The position numbers were made by a program, and so were the translations under genes. Below the pieces are notes generated by a model that saw only the letters and a program-made list of their open reading frames with translations, did not search any database and was not told where the DNA came from. Shown here piece after piece: positions 7,159 through 11,484 of a stretch of DNA of 11,484 nucleotides. Source of the stretch: Thioalkalivibrio sp. (GTDB taxonomy: Bacteria > Pseudomonadota > Gammaproteobacteria > Ectothiorhodospirales > Ectothiorhodospiraceae); contig SKOF01000388.1 of NCBI GenBank assembly GCA_007120155.1, forward strand, positions 1-11,484, read 5' to 3'. Numbering within the stretch: the first letter of the stretch is position 1; every line of letters starts with the position of its first letter.

Positions 7159-7186
7159 TTACCCCACCTCCACGGTCTGCTAACAT
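7159..7186 (+). promoter_or_regulatory. Weak candidate promoter for yajR
   Basis: TAACAT (7181-7186) could serve as a -10 with TTACCC (7159-7164) 16 bases upstream. The -35 is poor (3 of 6). It would start transcription about 75 bases before the chosen yajR ATG. Nothing better was seen in the region. Confidence 0.25.
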
Positions 7187-7268
7187 AACCCGCTTGTCCG
7201 CCAGGCGCCCGGCGAAATACCGCGCCCCGCTCTATATGGCATTGAAACCTCAAGGATTTCCCCGACCC

Positions 7269-8645
7269 ATGCAGTCCGGCTATTCCGATTCCCTGAGCGC
7301 GGCGGAGCTGCGCGCATCCGGCGCCCTGGCCAGTGTCTACGCGGTGCGCATGCTGGGGCTGTTCATGATCCTGCCGGTTTTCACCCTCTACGCCGAGGGG
7401 CTGGCCCACGTAACGCCGGTACTGGTGGGTCTCGCCATCGGCATCTATGGACTCACCCAGGCCCTGCTGCAGATCCCTCTGGGCATGCTGTCGGACCGCA
7501 TGGGTCGCAAACCGGTGATGGTGGCCGGGCTGCTGGTGTTTGCCGCGGGCAGTGTGGTGGCGGCGATGTCGGACACCATCTACGGGGTGATTGCCGGGCG
7601 TGCGCTTCAGGGCGCCGGCGCCATTGCCGCCGTGGTGCTGGCCCTGGCCGCAGACCTCACCCGCGAGGAACACCGGACCAAGGTCATGGCCATCATCGGG
7701 CTCACCATCGGCGTGTCCTTTTCGGTGGCCATGGTCGGTGGCCCGGTGCTGGACCGCTGGGTCGGGGTGTCCGGCATCTTCTGGCTGACGGCCGTGTTGG
7801 CGGTGCTGGCCATCGGCATCACCCTGATGCTGGTGCCCACGCCGGTGGCTGCGCGGGTGCACCGGGATACCCAGGCGGTACCCGGGTCCTTTGGCGCCGT
7901 CCTGCGCGATACCCAGTTGCTGCGCCTGGATGCGGGTATCTTTGTGCTGCACATGGTCCTTACTGCCAACTTCGTGGTGCTGCCTTTGTTGCTGCGTGAC
8001 GGCCTGGGCCTGGAGTCAGCCATCCACTGGCGGGTCTACCTGCCGGTGCTGCTCGCCGGCTTCCTCGCCATGGTGCCGTTCATTATCTACGCGGAGAAGT
8101 ACCGGCGCATGAAGCCGGTCTTCGTGGGAGCCATTGCGGTGCTGGGGCTGGCTCAACTGGCGCTGGCTGCCAACGGTGGTTCAATGGCCTGGCTGGTGGC
8201 GGCACTGTGTGTGTTCTTTGCCGCCTTCAACCTGCTGGAGGCCAGTCTGCCGTCGCTGATTGCCAAGATGGCACCCCCGGACCGCAAGGGGACGGCCATG
8301 GGTGTCTATTCCAGCACACAGTTCATGGGTATCTTCGTGGGCGGCGTCCTGGGCGGTATGCTCCATGCCCGGGTGGGGATCCACGGGGTGTTCCTGCTGG
8401 GCGCCGCGGGTGTCCTCGCCTGGCTGGTGGTGGCCGCCAGCATGCGCCGGCCCCGTTACCTGTCCAGCTACGTGCTCCATGTGGGCCCCAGGGGCCCGCA
8501 TGAGGCCGAGGCGCTGGCCATGAAGCTCACCGCCGTACGGGGGGTGTCCGAGGCGGTGGTGATCGCCGAGGAGGGCATGGCCTATCTCAAGGTGGAGCGT
8601 CATGCCCTGGACGAGGCGGCCCTGAGGCGTTTCTCCGTGGCCTGA
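7269..8645 (+). CDS. yajR: YajR-type major facilitator superfamily transporter
   Basis: This is an inner-membrane proton-coupled transporter of the MFS; its substrate is unknown. From the ATG at 7269 the protein is 458 residues (E. coli YajR 454). It matches YajR strongly: RMLGLFMILPVFTLYAEGL in helix 1, IGIYGLTQALLQIPLGMLSDRMGRKP with motif A at 72-82, GRALQGAGAIAAVVLALAADLTREEHRTK, and KGTAMGVYSSTQFMGIFVGG. About twelve hydrophobic segments end near residue 390. Residues 395-458 (PRYLSSYVLHVG... to FSVA) form the soluble ferredoxin-like YAM domain typical of YajR. The 7269 start is preferred over the in-frame ATG at 7236 because AAGGA lies at 7252-7256 and the protein then begins like its relatives. 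Order uvrA/MFS/ssb matches that known in Pseudomonas. Confidence 0.88.
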   Translation: MQSGYSDSLSAAELRASGALASVYAVRMLGLFMILPVFTLYAEGLAHVTPVLVGLAIGIYGLTQALLQIPLGMLSDRMGRKPVMVAGLLVFAAGSVVAAMSDTIYGVIAGRALQGAGAIAAVVLALAADLTREEHRTKVMAIIGLTIGVSFSVAMVGGPVLDRWVGVSGIFWLTAVLAVLAIGITLMLVPTPVAARVHRDTQAVPGSFGAVLRDTQLLRLDAGIFVLHMVLTANFVVLPLLLRDGLGLESAIHWRVYLPVLLAGFLAMVPFIIYAEKYRRMKPVFVGAIAVLGLAQLALAANGGSMAWLVAALCVFFAAFNLLEASLPSLIAKMAPPDRKGTAMGVYSSTQFMGIFVGGVLGGMLHARVGIHGVFLLGAAGVLAWLVVAASMRRPRYLSSYVLHVGPRGPHEAEALAMKLTAVRGVSEAVVIAEEGMAYLKVERHALDEAALRRFSVA

Positions 8646-8658
8646 CCCGAGCCGGTCC

Positions 8659-8667
8659 TGATACAAT
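8659..8667 (+). promoter_or_regulatory. Candidate extended -10 promoter for ssb
   Basis: TGATACAAT (8659-8667) fits the extended -10 pattern TGnTAnAAT. A -35 at normal spacing is poor; CTGACC at 8642-8647 is only 14 bases away. It lies 13 bases after the yajR stop and 70 bases before the ssb ATG, which suggests ssb can be transcribed separately. Confidence 0.45.
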
Positions 8668-8691
8668 TGTCCATTGGGTCTTCGGCCCCCC

Positions 8692-8709
8692 GCCGGCAGG
8701 ATCGCCGGC
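8692..8709 (+). other. Small hairpin in the ssb leader
   Basis: GCCGGC (8692-8697) and GCCGGC (8704-8709) pair with each other around the hexaloop AGGATC, 28 bases before the ssb ATG. The same bases can be read as a direct repeat of CGCCGGCA (8691-8698 and 8703-8710). No T-run follows, so it is not a terminator. Confidence 0.4.
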
Positions 8710-8737
8710 ATGACAAACCGGCACAGGAGCGAATCGC

Positions 8738-9196
8738 ATGGCACGAGGCGTCAACAAGGTCATTCTGGTGGGCAATCTGGGCAACGACCCGGAGGTCAAG
8801 TACAGTCCGAGCGGTACCGCCGTGGCCAACGTGAACCTGGCGACCACCGACAGCTGGAAGGATAAGGGCAGCGGCGAGCGCCAGGAGAGGACCGAATGGC
8901 ACCGGTTGGTGTTTTTCGGCCGGCTGGCGGAGATTGCCGGCGAGTACCTCAAGAAGGGCTCCCAGGTCTACGTCGAGGGGCGTCTGCAGACCCGCAAGTG
9001 GCAGGGTCAGGACGGCCAGGATCGCTTCACCACCGAGATCGTGGTCAACGACATGCAGATGCTGGGCGGCCGCGGCGGCAGCGGCGGAACCGGCAGCTAC
9101 GACGACGCCCCGTCCCAGTCCCGTCAGGGTGGCGGCGGCCAGCAGGCGCCCGCCCGGTCGCCCGAGCCAGACTTCGACGACGAGATTCCGTTCTGA
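8738..9196 (+). CDS. ssb: Single-stranded DNA-binding protein
   Basis: SSB coats single-stranded DNA in replication, recombination and repair and recruits partners through its C-terminal tip. The 152-residue product starts MARGVNKVILVGNLGNDPEVKY and keeps the OB-fold through about residue 110 (TEWHRLVFFGRLAEIAGEYLKKGSQVYVEGRLQTRKW, then TTEIVVNDMQMLGG). A Gly/Ser/Gln-rich disordered linker follows (~111-142), and the acidic tip is PDFDDEIPF, the partner-binding motif. Its length is near the usual 150-180. The ATG is supported by AGGAG about 8-9 bases upstream and by the family N-terminus. It follows yajR by 92 bases on the same strand. An inverted repeat begins 3 bases after its stop. Confidence 0.98.
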   Translation: MARGVNKVILVGNLGNDPEVKYSPSGTAVANVNLATTDSWKDKGSGERQERTEWHRLVFFGRLAEIAGEYLKKGSQVYVEGRLQTRKWQGQDGQDRFTTEIVVNDMQMLGGRGGSGGTGSYDDAPSQSRQGGGGQQAPARSPEPDFDDEIPF

Positions 9197-9198
9197 GC

Positions 9199-9275
9199 GT
9201 GAGGCGTGAGGGGAAAGGGGAAAGGCGTACGTCTTTCCACCCCTCTCGCCTGACTCCTCCCCCCTCACTCCTCAC
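9199..9275. repeat. Inverted repeat of TGA/TCA heptads between ssb and miaB
   Basis: GTGAGGCGTGAGGGG (9199-9213) pairs with CCCCTCACTCCTCAC (9261-9275) with one mismatch. Inside, AAAG (9222-9225) can pair with CTTT (9233-9236). T-initial heptads continue on a 7-base period (9200, 9207; 9251, 9258, 9265, 9272). It shares the GTGAGG..., ACGTCTTTCC and GCCTGACtCC/GCCTCAC elements with the rpsD-rpoA repeat, so both belong to one family. It fills almost the whole 88-base gap and could fold in a readthrough transcript. There is no T-run. Confidence 0.78.
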
Positions 9276-9284
9276 GAAATACCC

Positions 9285-10646
9285 ATGAGCGGCAAGGTAT
9301 ACATCCAGACCCACGGTTGCCAGATGAACGAGTACGACTCCGGCAAGATGCTGGACGTGCTGCGTGAGTCGGGGGGTATGGTGCTGACCGATGACCCGGA
9401 ACAGGCGGACGTGCTGCTGCTCAACACCTGCTCCATCCGGGAAAAGGCCCAGGAGAAGGTGTTCTCCCTGCTGGGCCGCTGGCGTGCGCTCAAGGAGGCG
9501 CGCCCCGGGGTGGTGATCGGCGTGGGCGGCTGCGTGGCCAGCCAGGAAGGGGAGGCGCTGCGCATCCGGGCGCCGTTCGTGGACCTGGTGTTCGGCCCGC
9601 AGACCCTGCACCGGCTGCCGGAAATGGTGCGCTCGGCGCGCCTGCAGGGCCTGCCCGTGGTGGACATCTCCTTCCCCGAGATCGAGAAGTTCGACCGCCT
9701 GCCCGAGCCCCGGGCCGAAGGGCCCACCGCCTTCGTCTCCATCATGGAGGGGTGTTCCAAGTACTGCACCTTCTGCGTGGTGCCCTACACCCGGGGCGAG
9801 GAGATCAGCCGGCCCTTCGACGACGTGCTGACGGAAGTGGTCCAGCTGGCCGCCCAGGGGGTGCGTGAGGTCACCCTGCTGGGGCAGAACGTCAACGCCT
9901 ACCGGGGCCCCATGCACGACGGCGAGCTGGCCGATCTGGCGCTGCTGATCCACTATGTGGCGGCCGTGGACGGCATCGAGCGCATCCGTTTCACCACCTC
10001 CCATCCCGTGGAATTCTCCGACAGCCTGATCCAGGCCTTTGCCGAGGTCCCCGAACTGGTGAGCCACGTGCATCTGCCCGTGCAAAGCGGCTCGGACCGG
10101 ATTCTCGCGGCCATGAAGCGGGGTCACACGGTCATCGAGTACAAGTCGAAGATCCGACGCCTGCGCGAGGCGCGGCCCGATATCTCGCTCTCCTCGGACT
10201 TCATCATCGGCTTCCCTGGGGAGACCGACGCGGACTTCGAGGCCACCATGGCGCTGATCGAGCAGATCGGTTTCGACCAGTCTTTCAGCTTCATCTACAG
10301 CCGCCGCCCCGGCACGCCCGCTGCCTCCCTGCCGGACGATGTGCCCCTGGCGGTGAAAAAGGCCCGCCTCGCCCGCCTGCAGGCACGCATCAACGAGATG
10401 GCCCGGGCCATCAGCGAGGCCATGGTGGGCGGCGTTGAGCGCATCCTGGTGGAAGGGCCTTCGCGGAAGGACCCTGACCAGCTTGCCGGGCGCACCGCGA
10501 ACAACCGGGTGGTGAATTTCGAGGGTCCCGCTGATCTGACCGGCCGGTTCGTGGAGGTGCGCATCACCGAGGCCCTGAACAACTCCCTGCGGGGTCGGCT
10601 TGAAGCCGAATTCAATATTCAGGATTCAATGTTCAAGGTGGGTTGA
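9285..10646 (+). CDS. miaB: tRNA-2-methylthio-N6-isopentenyladenosine synthase MiaB
   Basis: MiaB is a radical-SAM methylthiotransferase that converts i6A37 to ms2i6A37 in tRNAs reading UNN codons. The 453-residue product shows the N-terminal UPF0004 domain with the auxiliary-cluster cysteines C12, C49 and C83, the radical-SAM motif C157-x3-C161-x2-C164 inside EGCSKYCTFCVVPYTRG, and HLPVQSGSDRILAAMKRGHT. The C-terminal TRAM domain (~380-440) includes GRTANNRVVNFEGP and VEVRITEALNNSLRGRL. It is shorter than E. coli MiaB (474). The last residues (EFNIQDSMFKVG) are encoded by the left arm of an inverted repeat and do not resemble the family. No good Shine-Dalgarno precedes the ATG. ybeZ follows as in E. 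coli. Confidence 0.97.
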   Translation: MSGKVYIQTHGCQMNEYDSGKMLDVLRESGGMVLTDDPEQADVLLLNTCSIREKAQEKVFSLLGRWRALKEARPGVVIGVGGCVASQEGEALRIRAPFVDLVFGPQTLHRLPEMVRSARLQGLPVVDISFPEIEKFDRLPEPRAEGPTAFVSIMEGCSKYCTFCVVPYTRGEEISRPFDDVLTEVVQLAAQGVREVTLLGQNVNAYRGPMHDGELADLALLIHYVAAVDGIERIRFTTSHPVEFSDSLIQAFAEVPELVSHVHLPVQSGSDRILAAMKRGHTVIEYKSKIRRLREARPDISLSSDFIIGFPGETDADFEATMALIEQIGFDQSFSFIYSRRPGTPAASLPDDVPLAVKKARLARLQARINEMARAISEAMVGGVERILVEGPSRKDPDQLAGRTANNRVVNFEGPADLTGRFVEVRITEALNNSLRGRLEAEFNIQDSMFKVG

Positions 10647-10693
10647 GGGGGGCGATTCCCCCCTTTGAATCTTGAATGTTGAATCTTGAATTC
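10608..10693. repeat. Inverted repeat of TTGAATC-type heptads overlapping the miaB 3' end
   Basis: TCA triplets at 10612, 10619, 10626 and 10633 on the left arm mirror TGA triplets at 10666, 10673, 10680 and 10687 on the right, all on an exact 7-base period. The arms begin and end with GAATTC and pair with scattered mismatches; the centre is GGGGGG (10647-10652), CGATT, CCCCCC (10658-10663). The left arm and the stop codon of miaB lie inside it. It can form one long hairpin and might attenuate transcription between miaB and ybeZ, but no T-run follows the stem. Confidence 0.88.
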
Positions 10694-10709
10694 CCTGACG
10701 TTCTATAAT
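10679..10709 (+). promoter_or_regulatory. Candidate ybeZ promoter
   Basis: A perfect TATAAT (10704-10709) lies about 36 bases before the ybeZ start. TTGAAT at 10679-10684, inside the heptad repeat, is 19 bases upstream and matches the -35 at 4 of 6; the next TTGAAT at 10686 would leave only 12. The long spacing lowers confidence in the -35, but the -10 is the best consensus match noticed in the window. Confidence 0.5.
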
Positions 10710-10745
10710 TGTTCCATAGCCCTCACCTTACGGTACTCCGACCTC

Positions 10746-11484
10746 TTGAATTCCTCCCCCGACCCTGCCGATCTGCCTGTCACCCTGGAAGTGGTCCTGG
10801 ACCCGGCGGACAACCTGCGGCTTGCCAACCTTTGCGGTCAGTTCGATGAGCACCTGCGCCTGCTGGAGCAGCGTCTGGGCGTGGAGATCAACAGCCGCGG
10901 CAGCCACTTCAACGTGATCGGTGACGCCCGCCCCGCGCAGGCGGCCGTCGAACTGCTCAAGGACCTCTATCGCGCCACCGCCAGGGAGACGCTTTCGCCC
11001 CAGCGGGTGCACCTGCACCTGCAGGAGTCCGGGGTGGACCGCCTGCTGGAGCGCGCCGAGGGCGAGGGCCCGGAAGAGGCGGCCCTGAACCTGCGCCGGG
11101 GCATTATCCGCGGTCGTGGCGTGAACCAGATGCGTTACCTGCGCAACATCCGCACCCATGATCTGAACTTCGGTATCGGTCCGGCCGGGACCGGCAAGAC
11201 CTACCTGGCCGTGGCCGCCGCCTGCGAGGCGCTTGAGACCGACCGGGTGCGGCGGCTGGTGCTGGTGCGCCCGGCGGTGGAAGCGGGCGAACGGCTGGGT
11301 TTCCTGCCCGGCGACCTGGCCCAGAAGATCGACCCGTATCTTCGACCCATGTACGACGCCCTCTACGAGATGCTGGGTTTCGACACGGTGGCCAAGCTCA
11401 TGGAGCGCAACATCATCGAAGTGGCACCGCTCGCCTACATGCGCGGACGCACTCTCAACGATGCGTTCGTGATCCTGGACGAGG
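10746..11484 (+). CDS. ybeZ: PhoH-like ATPase YbeZ (5' part; runs off the window)
   Basis: YbeZ is a PhoH-family P-loop NTPase encoded next to the ribosome-maturation RNase YbeY and thought to act with it on rRNA. The visible 246 residues match E. coli YbeZ: LDPADNLRLANLCGQFDEHLRLLEQRLGVEIN and a KH-like N-terminal region, then the ATPase core FGIGPAGTGKTYLAVAAA (Walker A 145-152), RPAVEAGERLGFLPGDLAQKIDPYLRP, NIIEVAPLAYMRGRTLNDAF and Walker B FVILDE, where the window ends. No in-frame ATG exists before the conserved region, so TTG at 10746 is chosen; GTG starts further in would cut the first conserved strand. No clear Shine-Dalgarno is seen. It lies 99 bases after miaB, the E. coli order miaB-ybeZ-ybeY. 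Confidence 0.93.
   Translation, partial: MNSSPDPADLPVTLEVVLDPADNLRLANLCGQFDEHLRLLEQRLGVEINSRGSHFNVIGDARPAQAAVELLKDLYRATARETLSPQRVHLHLQESGVDRLLERAEGEGPEEAALNLRRGIIRGRGVNQMRYLRNIRTHDLNFGIGPAGTGKTYLAVAAACEALETDRVRRLVLVRPAVEAGERLGFLPGDLAQKIDPYLRPMYDALYEMLGFDTVAKLMERNIIEVAPLAYMRGRTLNDAFVILDE

Noticed and set aside
6243..7183. Several open frames in the uvrA-yajR gap on both strands
   Set aside because: They lie in the hairpin repeats, overlap in several frames, and are closely covered by inverted repeats whose changes preserve pairing rather than codons. No credible ribosome binding sites or domains were seen.
7155..7268. Upstream start for the YajR-type transporter (7155 or 7236)
   Set aside because: The extra residues are Arg/Pro-rich and unlike the family, no ribosome binding site precedes them, and 7269 has AAGGA upstream.
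9045..10127. Minus-strand open frame of 360 codons opposite ssb/miaB
   Set aside because: Antisense shadow of miaB and ssb with no family resemblance.
10646..10700. Intrinsic terminator after miaB
   Set aside because: The G6/C6 stem is strong but is followed by TTTGAATC rather than a T-run, and the structure is explained by the heptad inverted repeat.

Overview
The window is GC-rich DNA from a gammaproteobacterium. S4, alpha subunit, L17, UvrA, YajR, SSB, MiaB and YbeZ all resemble their E. coli counterparts closely, and the gene orders rpsD-rpoA-rplQ, uvrA/MFS/ssb and miaB-ybeZ are typical of that class. The high GC and the short heptad repeats in the gaps suggest an Ectothiorhodospiraceae/Chromatiales-type bacterium such as Thioalkalivibrio. 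That placement is inference and was not tested.

Layout. Positions 12-2318 are the end of the alpha ribosomal operon (rpsD, rpoA, rplQ), closed by a strong intrinsic terminator. After about 240 bp with nothing recognisable, nine perfect TGACAAC heptads lead directly into a gene of the SAM hydrolase (DUF62) family (2642-3379). It converges on uvrA (minus strand, 3423-6278). The ~990 bp gap between uvrA and the divergent yajR (7269-8645) codes for nothing convincing. It holds two inverted copies of one large, multi-hairpin repeat with a small REP-like palindrome between them. Then follow ssb (8738-9196), miaB (9285-10646) and the 5' part of ybeZ/phoH-like (10746 to the window end).

The genes are mostly housekeeping: translation (S4, L17, MiaB tRNA thiomethylation, YbeZ in ribosome/RNA maturation), transcription (RpoA) and DNA repair/replication (UvrA, SSB). 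The unusual content is between the genes. (1) The two structured repeats at ~6421-6795 and ~6857-7110 keep the same fold although stem bases differ on both arms (compensatory changes). All four internal hairpins carry a hexaloop fitting CANGGANG, the consensus bound by CsrA/RsmA, with the same 28-nt spacing in both copies. Each copy reads in the same direction as the gene it precedes (uvrA or yajR). (2) Four other gaps carry period-7 arrays built on TGA/TCA plus four bases. Three of these form long inverted repeats, one of which encodes the last residues of MiaB.

No mobile-element gene, CRISPR array, tRNA or rRNA was seen.
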